Of a DNA stretch of 64,000 nt, positions 1-7,642 are shown piece by piece; within the stretch, counting starts at the first letter, position 1, and every line of letters begins with the position of its first letter. A program made the translations under genes and the position numbers. The notes under the pieces were generated by a model. It made no database searches. It was not told the origin of the DNA and saw only the letters and a list, made by a program, of their open reading frames with translations. Location: contig NZ_KB908265.1 of NCBI RefSeq assembly GCF_000382405.1, forward strand, positions 80,040-144,039, read 5' to 3'. This DNA is from Mycobacterium sp. 141. GTDB lineage: Bacteria > Actinomycetota > Actinomycetes > Mycobacteriales > Mycobacteriaceae.

Positions 1-105
1 GCCTGGAACCAGTTCAGTCACTGGAGATTTGGTCGCTTTCTCGCATTGTTCGGGACCAAAACACAAGCTGTTTCGGAAGCCCTAGACGTCACGGAGTTCT
101 GTTGA
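1..105 (+). CDS. 3' end of an unidentified gene (partial)
   Basis: Frame 1 is open from the window edge to a TGA at 103-105 and reads like a real protein tail (…WNQFSHWRFGRFLALFG…, ending …DVTEFC). Only 34 residues are visible, so the family cannot be named. It points the same way as the operon that starts at 426, but 320 bp and an iron box separate them, so it is probably a separate unit. Confidence 0.35.
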   Translation, partial: AWNQFSHWRFGRFLALFGTKTQAVSEALDVTEFC

Positions 106-425
106 ACCCCATCCTGACGAGCACGGTAATGGAGACACAGGAAATCTTAAGGTCTACCTCAGCGTGCGTGACCAGCGTCACATTTTTGACTTCGGCTCAA
201 GTCCTTGCTGAGTGGCTGTGGCGTGGTTTGCGCTGCAGTCCAACGCTCCTGCTGTCTGACGGAGCGCCCACGACGCTTGCGACAGGCGATATATCTCGCG
301 CGCGTCGCCCGGTAGTTTGCGATTTCAGCTAATTCTTGGGGTTTCCTGGACGTAGCTGCCACGAGGAGCCGAGGTTAGGCTAACCTAGCCGGGTTGTCTG
401 GGTAGTATTCGGATCGGAGAGTCTC
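106..425. other. Intergenic leader and promoter region of the 3,4-AHBA operon
   Basis: These 320 bp carry no convincing gene. The short open frames in it lack ribosome sites and family-like sequence. The only clear signal is the IdeR-type iron box at 370-388, followed by the Shine-Dalgarno GGAGA at 416-420. I could not identify a confident -35/-10 pair; TAGGCT at 376-381 inside the box fits a mycobacterial TANNNT -10, which would place the operator directly on the promoter. Confidence 0.5.
370..388. promoter_or_regulatory. IdeR (iron-dependent repressor) box
   Basis: The 19-mer CGAGGTTAGGCTAACCTAG matches the mycobacterial IdeR consensus TTAGGTTAGGCTAACCTAA at 16 of 19 positions; only the outermost bases differ. 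The core AGGTTAG/CTAACCT is a perfect inverted repeat. It ends 37 bp before the ATG of the aldolase gene. IdeR with bound Fe(II) represses siderophore genes at such sites, so the following operon is predicted to be induced by iron starvation. This rests on sequence match only. Confidence 0.85.
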
Positions 426-1265
426 ATGCTGGAGAACCGCGCTTGGCGTCGGCGTGGCGACACGGGGAAGCGAATTCGCCTGTCCCGCATATTCAGTCCG
501 CACAGTGGCCGCGCTCTGGTGGTCCCGATGGATCACTCGGTGACGATCGGTCCGCTCGGAAAAGCCGACCACGCCGATCGCACCGCGGCCATGCTGGCCG
601 CCGCCGGCGCTAACGCGGTCGTAGTGCACAAGGGTCGCGCTCGATCGATCAATCCGGTGCACTTCACCGAGATGGGTCTCGTCATACATCTGTCCGCGGG
701 AACCGAACTCGCACTCGACCGCACCAGTAAGGTGCTCGTAGGATCCGTCGAGGAATGTCTACGGCTGGGAGCCGATGCGGTCAGCGTCCATGTCAACATC
801 GGATCATCAACTGAGTCAACACAATTAACCGACCTTGGTGTGGTGTCCGCAGCCTGCGAAGCTTTGGGCATTCCGCTTCTGGCCATGATGTACGCCCGCG
901 GTCCGGAAATGGGCTCGCGCGCTGAACTGGTCGACACGTTGTCACATCTGGCTGCCATTGCCACCGATCTCGGTGCAGATATCGTCAAGCTGGACTATGC
1001 GGGTAGCCCCGACGCCATGAACGCCGTGGTCGACTCCTGCCCACTGCCGATCCTGGTAGCTGGCGGGCCGGCAAGCGAGAATGACGATGCCTCCATCGCA
1101 CTGGGCACCGAGGTCGCCGAGACTTCAGTGGCCGGGCTGAGTTTCGGCCGATCGATCTTCGGCGCCCACGACCCTCATCGAGTCGCCGCCGAATTGTCCC
1201 GTCAGCTTCACGACGGCCGCGGACCCGCAGCGCGGACGCTGTCTGCCAAACTCGAATCCGCCTGA
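426..1265 (+). CDS. griI: GriI-like aldolase (2-amino-4,5-dihydroxy-6-oxoheptanoate 7-phosphate synthase)
   Basis: A 279-residue class I aldolase of the DeoC/FbaB/ADH-synthase family. GriI of the Streptomyces grixazone pathway joins aspartate semialdehyde to dihydroxyacetone phosphate, the first step to 3-amino-4-hydroxybenzoate; archaeal relatives make the ADH precursor of dehydroquinate. The catalytic set fits: Asp36 in VPMDHS, Tyr156 in MMYARG and the Schiff-base Lys188 in DIVKLDY, with the spacing known from the archaeal enzyme MJ0400. ATG 426 has GGAGA at 416-420. A GriH homologue follows 40 bp downstream, which favours the 3,4-AHBA role over archaeal-type shikimate synthesis. An IdeR box lies upstream. 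Function is inferred from family and neighbour. Confidence 0.85.
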   Translation: MLENRAWRRRGDTGKRIRLSRIFSPHSGRALVVPMDHSVTIGPLGKADHADRTAAMLAAAGANAVVVHKGRARSINPVHFTEMGLVIHLSAGTELALDRTSKVLVGSVEECLRLGADAVSVHVNIGSSTESTQLTDLGVVSAACEALGIPLLAMMYARGPEMGSRAELVDTLSHLAAIATDLGADIVKLDYAGSPDAMNAVVDSCPLPILVAGGPASENDDASIALGTEVAETSVAGLSFGRSIFGAHDPHRVAAELSRQLHDGRGPAARTLSAKLESA

Positions 1266-1294
1266 TCTGTTTCCAGCTTTCTCCTAGCACCTTC

Positions 1295-1299
1295 AAGGA
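1295..1299 (+). promoter_or_regulatory. Ribosome-binding site deciding the griH-like start
   Basis: AAGGA, 6 nt before GTG 1306 and overlapping the alternative TTG at 1300. It supports the GTG as the true start. Confidence 0.6.
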
Positions 1300-1305
1300 T
1301 TGCCC

Positions 1306-2478
1306 GTGACCGACGTAACCGAAATCGTCACCGATAACATCACTCCTGCCGCAGGAACCGGACCGGACCGGCGCGAAGACCACTTCGCCTGGATCGACGT
1401 GCGCGGGGTAGCCGCAGAATTGCGAGAGGCTGTTGTTCAGGCCGCGATTCATCATCGGATCGATGGCATCGTGTCCGACGATCCGATGCTGCTCAGCGAT
1501 TTGCCGCCGACGATTCGCCGCGTGCTCGCCGTAGATCAAGTCATCGAGCCCGGTGATCTGACGCGGCTCGAAGTCGATGTGGTCCTGATGAACGGGGCGA
1601 CCGCCGTTGAGCCGGGGCTCTCCGCGCAAGGCGAGCTCGGAACCGAACTGGTCGTCTCCGATGCCCGCACCCTTCAGTCGGCATGCGACGCTGTTCGCGT
1701 GGTGCCTTGGACGGTGCTTACGTTCACCGACCCCACCAAAATCCCGTTGGAGATTGTCATTGCCGCCGCCGAGAATTCGGGCGGACGTACGGTTACCGTC
1801 GTCAATGACATCACCGATGCAGAGATCGTCAAGCTTGTGCTTGAACATGGTTCTGACGGTCTGCTTCTCGCTCCGACCGCAGCCGACGATGTGGCGACCC
1901 TGGCCCGGGTGGTTTCGCATCGTCTGGATGATGCCCCGCTCGTCGAACTCATAGTCACCGGTGTCGAACACATCGGAATGGGGGACCGTGCCTGCATCGA
2001 CACTTGTTCACTGCTGGACACCGACGAGGGATGCCTGATTGGCTCCTTCGCCAGCGGAATGTTCCTGTCCTGCAGCGAAACCCATCCGCTGCCCTATATG
2101 CCCACCAGGCCGTTTCGCTGGAACGCCGGCGCGGTGCATTCTTATGTGCTCGTGCCGGGAAACCGGACCCGCTATGTATCCGAACTACGGGCGGGGCAAC
2201 CGATCCTGGCCGTGCGGAGTGACGGCACCGCGCGTGAGGTACGGATCGGTAGGGTGAAGATCGAGCGTCGCCCGTTGCTCTCCATCACAGCGACTGCGCC
2301 CGATGGTGCCACCGTCAATGTGATCACACAGGACGACTGGCACGTGCGGTTGCTCGGCCCCGGTGGAACTGTCAACAACGTCACCGAGCTCAAGGCTGGC
2401 GATCGCCTGCTCGGCTGCGTACCGCTCGAGTCTCGTCACGTCGGTCTGCCCATCACCGAGTTCTGCGACGAGCGGTGA
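1306..2478 (+). CDS. griH: GriH-like 3-amino-4-hydroxybenzoate synthase (3-dehydroquinate synthase II family)
   Basis: A 390-residue member of the DHQ synthase II family, unrelated to bacterial AroB. GriH cyclises and aromatises the GriI product to 3-amino-4-hydroxybenzoic acid; the archaeal branch makes dehydroquinate. Hallmarks of the family are visible in the second half: GDRACIDTCSLL, GCLIGSFASGMFLSCSET, PFRWNAGAVHSYVLVPG and GRVKIERRPLL. A TTG six bases upstream is possible, but GTG 1306 is preferred because AAGGA at 1295-1299 sits 6 nt before it. The gene follows the aldolase closely and ends 31 bp before the start chosen for the next gene. A bacterium with normal AroB has no need of this enzyme for shikimate, so a dedicated secondary pathway is the natural reading. 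Confidence 0.85.
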   Translation: MTDVTEIVTDNITPAAGTGPDRREDHFAWIDVRGVAAELREAVVQAAIHHRIDGIVSDDPMLLSDLPPTIRRVLAVDQVIEPGDLTRLEVDVVLMNGATAVEPGLSAQGELGTELVVSDARTLQSACDAVRVVPWTVLTFTDPTKIPLEIVIAAAENSGGRTVTVVNDITDAEIVKLVLEHGSDGLLLAPTAADDVATLARVVSHRLDDAPLVELIVTGVEHIGMGDRACIDTCSLLDTDEGCLIGSFASGMFLSCSETHPLPYMPTRPFRWNAGAVHSYVLVPGNRTRYVSELRAGQPILAVRSDGTAREVRIGRVKIERRPLLSITATAPDGATVNVITQDDWHVRLLGPGGTVNNVTELKAGDRLLGCVPLESRHVGLPITEFCDER

Positions 2479-2509
2479 GAATACCGATTCAACACCGGCT
2501 CCGCTCTCG

Positions 2510-5500
2510 ATGAAAGACACTGTTACGAAACCTGCCGCAGTAAGCTCATCGCGGTTACGCAGCCGCGCGCTTGGCATCGACATATTCGCGGTCATGACTT
2601 CCAGTGCCGCTACGGGTGCCCTCGGATTCGTGTTCTGGACCGTGGCCGCCCGGGGATATACGACTGCCGAATTCGGTCGCGCCTCGGCAGTCATCTCCTC
2701 GGCCACGCTGATCGCCATCTTGGCCACCCTGAGCCTCGGTCGGCTCTATGAACGCTTCTTGCCTATCGCAGGAGTGCACACCCGACGCCTTGTCTGGTCG
2801 GGATCTGCCGTAGTGCTCCTGGCTGCACTGCTTTTCGGCACCCTCTTTGTGATCCTCGGGCCGAGTGCGTTGTTCACCGGTAGAACGGAAACCCTGCTGT
2901 TTCCGGTCTGCGTGATGATCCTTGCGATATTCACCGTCCAAGACCCTGTGCTCATCGGGATAGGCCGCACCCGCATGGTCGCGACGAAAAATATCGGGCA
3001 GTCGATCGTGAAGCTCGTGGCAGTCGCGGCGTTCATCCCGTTCGCCACGGGGTCGGCGATTGTCTGGGCGTGGGTGCTACCCGCCGCCGTGATCACTTTT
3101 CTGGTGGGCTTTCGCGTGATCGCGCCGGTGAGTTCTCGCCGTGGTGGCGAACCTGACCTGCCGCCGCGTAGCGAGTTGTTTCACTTCTTTGCAAGCTCGT
3201 ATGCGATCGACGCCGTCGTCGTCGTCGTGCCACTTCTGGTGCCTCTGATCATCGTGGCCAGGCTCGGCACGACAATGAATGCGTACTTCTCGGTCTGTTG
3301 GCTGGTGATCAGCACGCTCGGTGTGCTGGTGGGTGCAACTTCCGCCCCATACGTTGCTGCTGCCTCGACTCCGGGTGCCGACCTGCGTGCGTGCACGCTG
3401 AGATTCACGGTTATGTGCGGCGGTGCGGCACTGGCGTGTTGTGCCGGCCTCTTGGTAGGGGCCCCTTTGATCTTGAGCATCGTGGGACCCCAATACGCCG
3501 AGGCCGGCACGACCATGCTCCGGTTGATGGCCCTGACCTTGCCTGCGCTGGCGCTGATGGCGATTTACAGCGCGTTGTCCAGATTGCGTCGCAAACTCAA
3601 ATTGGCGGTTTCCGTCCAGGTCCTCGGCGGCGTCCTGATTGTTTCTGGTATCGCAGTCACCAGCCCATGGTGGGGCATTAACGCAGTGGGATATTCATAC
3701 CTGGCAACGGAAGTGGTGTGCACCTTGATCCTCATCGGTCCGACTGTGCGGCTTCTGCGCCGGGCGCTGGCGAGTACGCCGGTACCCGATATCCAAGCCG
3801 AGTCTCTGACGAAGCCGGTCCCAGTAGCCGACCGACCCCTCGAGTTCACGTCGGTAATCGATCAGTTCAAATCCACTGCGTTGCAACAGTCGGAGCGGGT
3901 TGCGGTCCGTACCGCGCGCGGTGGAATTACCTACGGGGAACTCGAGGCTGCCGCGCAGCGGTGGAGTCCGATTTTCGATACGGGCGATCGTTCCGGCGTG
4001 ATTCTGCTTTCTGCCGGCATGTCGCCGGGCACGGTGGCCGCCGTGTTGGGTGCGTTCGCCTCCGATTCCGTGCTGGTCGCTGTCGATCCCGGTTTACCAT
4101 CCAGCCGGGTGCAGACGATCGTACGCATTCTGGACGAACAGGGATGGCATCCAGACATTCTCCTGACGGATGATCCGAATGGCAGTCTCGCCATGACCCT
4201 GGGATCGGGATATCGCGTGGAGTCCACCGAGATCCGAGCCGAGTCGGCGTTGTCCGAACCGCTCGGTGTACATCGCTTCGGACTCGATGATGTCACGAGT
4301 ATTCAGTTCACCTCGGGCTCATCCGGTACCCCCAAGGCCGTGATGCACGGTAACGGAATGTGGCTGTGCGACGCACAACTCATGCACGATCGATTCGGAA
4401 TCACCCCGGGACGCCGGGTGGCGCTGTGCATGCCGATCAGCTTCGGAGCAGGCCTCAACGTGCTGACCGGCTCGTTGTGCAGCGGTGCCGAGGTGGTCGC
4501 GATCGACCCCCGTAGCGAAACCCCAAGGGATGCGTTCGAACGCATCGCCGATATCGGTGCGGAAGTGATGGTTTCGACGCCGGCCTTCCTCGAAGCGCTG
4601 TGCACCGCGGCTCACGGTGACGAGCTGCAGCGGTTGGACCGCATCGTGACGACCGGCGAAGCAGCGCACTCTCGGCACGTACATCGTGCACGCAGGCTCG
4701 CACCGCATGCAGTGTTTACCAACTGGGTAGGGTCGTCGGAGGCGAGTTCGATAGCAACTTATGACATTGCGCCGAATACTGAAGTCCCCACCGGAGCGAT
4801 TCCAGCCGGAATACCTTCGCCGCACAAGCGGATAGAACTCGACGAAGCGGGCGCAGTAGCTGTGTCATCCCGGTACCTTGCGTTGCGCTACCTCGATCCG
4901 TCGGTGGCCGACAGCACGTTCACCGAGAATGCCGACGGTAGCCGTACATTCCGTGGTGGGGACCTGGGGCGCTGGGATGATGAGGGCAACCTGATCCTGC
5001 TTGGTCGTGCCGACTCAGCTGTCAAGATCCGCGGATACCTGATAGAACCCGCCGAGGTCGAGGCCGCGTTGCTTCGCTATCCAGAAGTGCGTGAGGCGGT
5101 GGTCGTTGTCAGTCCGAAGCTTGGTGAGACCAACGATGATTCGCCGGAACTTACCGCTTACCTGGCACCCACGCAGGACAACCGTGCACCGTCGATGGCA
5201 GACTTGCGCGCAAGGTTGCACCGTGATTTACCCGCGTGGATGGTGCCGACGCATTTGGTGATCCTGTCGGCACTGCCTCGCACAGAACGCGGAAAGGTGG
5301 ACCGTCAGGCCTTGCCGGCGCCGACCAGGGTTGCGAGCGAACCGCCGCGCGGAAAGCTGGAATCGGCGATCGCTGAGATATGGGCCGAGGTTCTGCAACT
5401 GATCGAAGTCGGCCGCACTGAGAGCTTCTACGCGTTGGGCGGTGATTCGTTGACCGTCACGCAAATGTTGGCGCGGATCAGTGACCTGCACGATGTCCAC

Positions 5501-6370
5501 CTCTCTCACGCAGACCTCGCCAGCGCGCCCACCGTGGCGCAGTTCGCGGAAACGGTTGCAGCGCGAAGCGATTCCCGATTGCCCGCTCATCGTCGTCGGC
5601 TGGCGCCTACCACCGTGCCCATCCGATCGCTTGCGCCGGACCAGATGCCGGAAACTGAGTCATTGCCGGTGTTCTGCTTCGCCGGCGCGGGTGCCTCGGC
5701 GCTGACCTTCGTACCGCTTGCGGACCGTATCGGACCGGGCACCCCGGTGTACGCATTCATCCAGAACGGATTGGAGAATCGTGCGATACCCGACTGGACT
5801 GTCGCACGTGCGGCCAAACGGCATATCGCTGATCTACGGCGGTTACAGCGCCACGGACCGTACACGTTGATCGGCCACTCGCTTGGCTCCTACATTGCGC
5901 TGGAGGTTGCGCATAGGCTCGAGGAGCTGGACGAGACCGTGGACCTCGTGGTGTTGTTGGATCCGTTCCTTTCGCCCGGTGCAGTGCGCGGACCGCGCCT
6001 GGAGATCCGCGACGCCGTGTTGAGCCTCGACGGCGCTCATCTGGATCGTCGTGAACTGTGGCGTCGGCGCATGATGCTGCCGCTGGCAGGAATTGTGCAG
6101 CGCCGGGGCGAAGCGCAGGCCCAAGCACTCGAAGAGGTCGGCGTGCGGGTGGGATTGATGCATCGGCCGCGACCGTGGCCGGGACGCGCACTGCTGGTCC
6201 TGAGCCATCTCAACCGCGACGACCGCCGATTGTGGCCGTATTTGCTCACCGGCGATCTGGTCGTGGAAACACTGGAATGCGACCATAATTCGATCGTTCG
6301 GGAGCCTTACATATCGGCGGTGGTCGACCTCCTGGCCGCAAATCGGTTGAGTGCGCCTACGGTTGGCTGA
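2510..6370 (+). CDS. Flippase-like membrane domain fused to adenylation, carrier and thioesterase domains
   Basis: A 1286-residue fusion. Residues about 20-415 hold roughly twelve membrane segments resembling MATE/Wzx polysaccharide flippases. Residues about 445-945 are an AMP-binding adenylation domain with FTSGSSGTPK (A3-like), GRADSAVKIRG (A8) and catalytic Lys929 in TERGKVDRQ (A10). A carrier domain follows with phosphopantetheine Ser980 in GGDSL, then a type I thioesterase with Ser1124 in GHSLG and His1259 in CDHNS. No condensation domain is present. The A4 region reads ISFGAG where amino-acid-activating domains have an Asp that holds the alpha-amine, so an aryl acid such as 3,4-AHBA is a plausible substrate. 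The start ATG has only a weak ribosome site, but upstream in-frame sequence lies in the previous gene and is not family-like. The 3' end overlaps the convergent gene by 14 bp. Confidence 0.85.
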   Translation: MKDTVTKPAAVSSSRLRSRALGIDIFAVMTSSAATGALGFVFWTVAARGYTTAEFGRASAVISSATLIAILATLSLGRLYERFLPIAGVHTRRLVWSGSAVVLLAALLFGTLFVILGPSALFTGRTETLLFPVCVMILAIFTVQDPVLIGIGRTRMVATKNIGQSIVKLVAVAAFIPFATGSAIVWAWVLPAAVITFLVGFRVIAPVSSRRGGEPDLPPRSELFHFFASSYAIDAVVVVVPLLVPLIIVARLGTTMNAYFSVCWLVISTLGVLVGATSAPYVAAASTPGADLRACTLRFTVMCGGAALACCAGLLVGAPLILSIVGPQYAEAGTTMLRLMALTLPALALMAIYSALSRLRRKLKLAVSVQVLGGVLIVSGIAVTSPWWGINAVGYSYLATEVVCTLILIGPTVRLLRRALASTPVPDIQAESLTKPVPVADRPLEFTSVIDQFKSTALQQSERVAVRTARGGITYGELEAAAQRWSPIFDTGDRSGVILLSAGMSPGTVAAVLGAFASDSVLVAVDPGLPSSRVQTIVRILDEQGWHPDILLTDDPNGSLAMTLGSGYRVESTEIRAESALSEPLGVHRFGLDDVTSIQFTSGSSGTPKAVMHGNGMWLCDAQLMHDRFGITPGRRVALCMPISFGAGLNVLTGSLCSGAEVVAIDPRSETPRDAFERIADIGAEVMVSTPAFLEALCTAAHGDELQRLDRIVTTGEAAHSRHVHRARRLAPHAVFTNWVGSSEASSIATYDIAPNTEVPTGAIPAGIPSPHKRIELDEAGAVAVSSRYLALRYLDPSVADSTFTENADGSRTFRGGDLGRWDDEGNLILLGRADSAVKIRGYLIEPAEVEAALLRYPEVREAVVVVSPKLGETNDDSPELTAYLAPTQDNRAPSMADLRARLHRDLPAWMVPTHLVILSALPRTERGKVDRQALPAPTRVASEPPRGKLESAIAEIWAEVLQLIEVGRTESFYALGGDSLTVTQMLARISDLHDVHLSHADLASAPTVAQFAETVAARSDSRLPAHRRRLAPTTVPIRSLAPDQMPETESLPVFCFAGAGASALTFVPLADRIGPGTPVYAFIQNGLENRAIPDWTVARAAKRHIADLRRLQRHGPYTLIGHSLGSYIALEVAHRLEELDETVDLVVLLDPFLSPGAVRGPRLEIRDAVLSLDGAHLDRRELWRRRMMLPLAGIVQRRGEAQAQALEEVGVRVGLMHRPRPWPGRALLVLSHLNRDDRRLWPYLLTGDLVVETLECDHNSIVREPYISAVVDLLAANRLSAPTVG

Positions 6371-7346
6371 CCGGCTTTACCCGAATATCACCGATCAGAC
6401 CGTGATGGTCGGAGCCCGGCAGATCGATTCGATGTATTGCGACCGGGAGCGGGCCACGCGTAAGAATCTTGTCGATGCCCAACAATGCCGGATACCACTG
6501 GTCGGCTGGATACGTCATTATGAGTCCGGCGCCTAAGTACTGTTGCGCGTCCAGCAACGGGCCCGTGCCTTCGGCAACCGAATCATTGACCAGATCACGG
6601 AACTGGCGATGGTCATAGGTGGAGTTGAAGTCCGCTCCCACGATCATCGGTCGGGTTTGCGTGGCGAACTCTGCACGCAATCGCTGCAACTCGTGAACCC
6701 ACTTCCAGGCGGGCTCCGGGAATGGAGGCACCGGGTGCAGCGCATAGACGGCGGTCGGGGGAGAGCCCGGGATGGCCGCGACTGCTTTGACATTGTTCAA
6801 CGCGTACCCTTCGAGCAGGGTTCCGTCGTGCAGAGGGAAGCGTGAGAAGATGCCCGCTCCGCCGCCACCGGTGCGGGGGCGCAGGAACGAATACGGCAGC
6901 GTCCGTTCGAGTCCGGCGGCCTTGAGCCGACCCACCGCGTCCGGAGTCAGTTCTACGACTGTGAGCAGATCTACCCGCTCATCCTGCACGGTGCGCACGA
7001 TGGCCCCGGCGTCAGCCTGGCCGAGGAAAATATTGGCCTGCATCAACCGGACTGTGAGACCGTCCGCCGCGAGCGGCGGGTGCGACGTTCCGACAAACAA
7101 CGGCAACTGCGACCACACCCCGGCCCCGGCGATCAAGACGCACACTGCCGCCAGTGCCCGTTGGCGGGCGAACAACAGCAGCAGTATCGCCGGTACCGTC
7201 AACAGGATGAGGTATGGAGTGAAGGAAGCGATCCGGGTGGCAGTGGAACTGACGATGCGGAGGTAATGCGTGACTATCCCGGCCAGCGCGGCCAGTGCGG
7301 CAACTACGCCGAGCATGGCCGAGACGATGCGAAGGTGCTTCACCAC
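6357..7346 (-). CDS. Membrane-anchored endonuclease/exonuclease/phosphatase (EEP) family protein
   Basis: About 330 residues: three N-terminal membrane segments (LRIVSAMLGVVAALAALAGI and two more), then an extracytoplasmic EEP domain. The catalytic pattern is intact: Asn in MQANIFLGQ, Glu in VVELTPD, Asp/Asn in GADFNSTYDH and the terminal GSDHHGLIGD. EEP enzymes cleave phosphodiesters in nucleic acids, inositol phosphates or sphingolipids; mycobacterial membrane-bound members have no single known substrate. The start is uncertain: GTG 7346 puts the first membrane segment at the N-terminus, and a TTG at 7385 is also open. It is convergent with the NRPS-like gene and overlaps its last 14 bp, so it is not part of that operon. 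Confidence 0.8.
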   Translation of the reverse strand: MVKHLRIVSAMLGVVAALAALAGIVTHYLRIVSSTATRIASFTPYLILLTVPAILLLLFARQRALAAVCVLIAGAGVWSQLPLFVGTSHPPLAADGLTVRLMQANIFLGQADAGAIVRTVQDERVDLLTVVELTPDAVGRLKAAGLERTLPYSFLRPRTGGGGAGIFSRFPLHDGTLLEGYALNNVKAVAAIPGSPPTAVYALHPVPPFPEPAWKWVHELQRLRAEFATQTRPMIVGADFNSTYDHRQFRDLVNDSVAEGTGPLLDAQQYLGAGLIMTYPADQWYPALLGIDKILTRGPLPVAIHRIDLPGSDHHGLIGDIRVKPVSQP

Positions 7347-7478
7347 ACTATGGTGCCATGCTGGCGGCGATGCACCTGAAACCAAGCCTTGGTAAGAGCC
7401 GATTCACTTGTGCCGTAGTAAAACTGGCCTTACCCCGATTGTTCGTCACGTGAAGGCGACTCGCGCAAAGGAATCGAC

Positions 7479-7622
7479 GTGAGGAACACTGCGGACGCTA
7501 TCGACCTGCCCGCCGTGCTCACCGCACGACTCACCACCTCACGATCACTGAATCATGCTGGGTGCAACCATCCGCGCGAGATGCCAGCGAAGGCTCCGAT
7601 GGTAGCCGGCAACCGCAGGTGA
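7479..7622 (+). CDS. Possible 47-residue small protein
   Basis: GTG 7479 has AAAGGA 6 nt upstream and opens a 47-codon frame ending at TGA 7622, just before the glycosyltransferase gene. The product is basic, with no membrane segment and no family I recognise. The ribosome site is the only support; it may be chance. Confidence 0.2.
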   Translation: MRNTADAIDLPAVLTARLTTSRSLNHAGCNHPREMPAKAPMVAGNRR

Positions 7623-7642
7623 GGTGCCGTTAGCATAAGCGC

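Noticed and set aside
985..1971. 328-residue open frame antisense to the aldolase/synthase genes
   Set aside because: Its composition follows codon shadowing of the two recognisable plus-strand enzymes, and it matches no family.
2363..2509. 49-residue upstream extension of the flippase-NRPS frame
   Set aside because: It lies inside the previous gene in another frame; ATG 2510 begins the family-like sequence.
6357..7385. EEP-family gene as part of the 3,4-AHBA operon
   Set aside because: It is on the opposite strand and convergent, so it cannot share the iron-regulated promoter.
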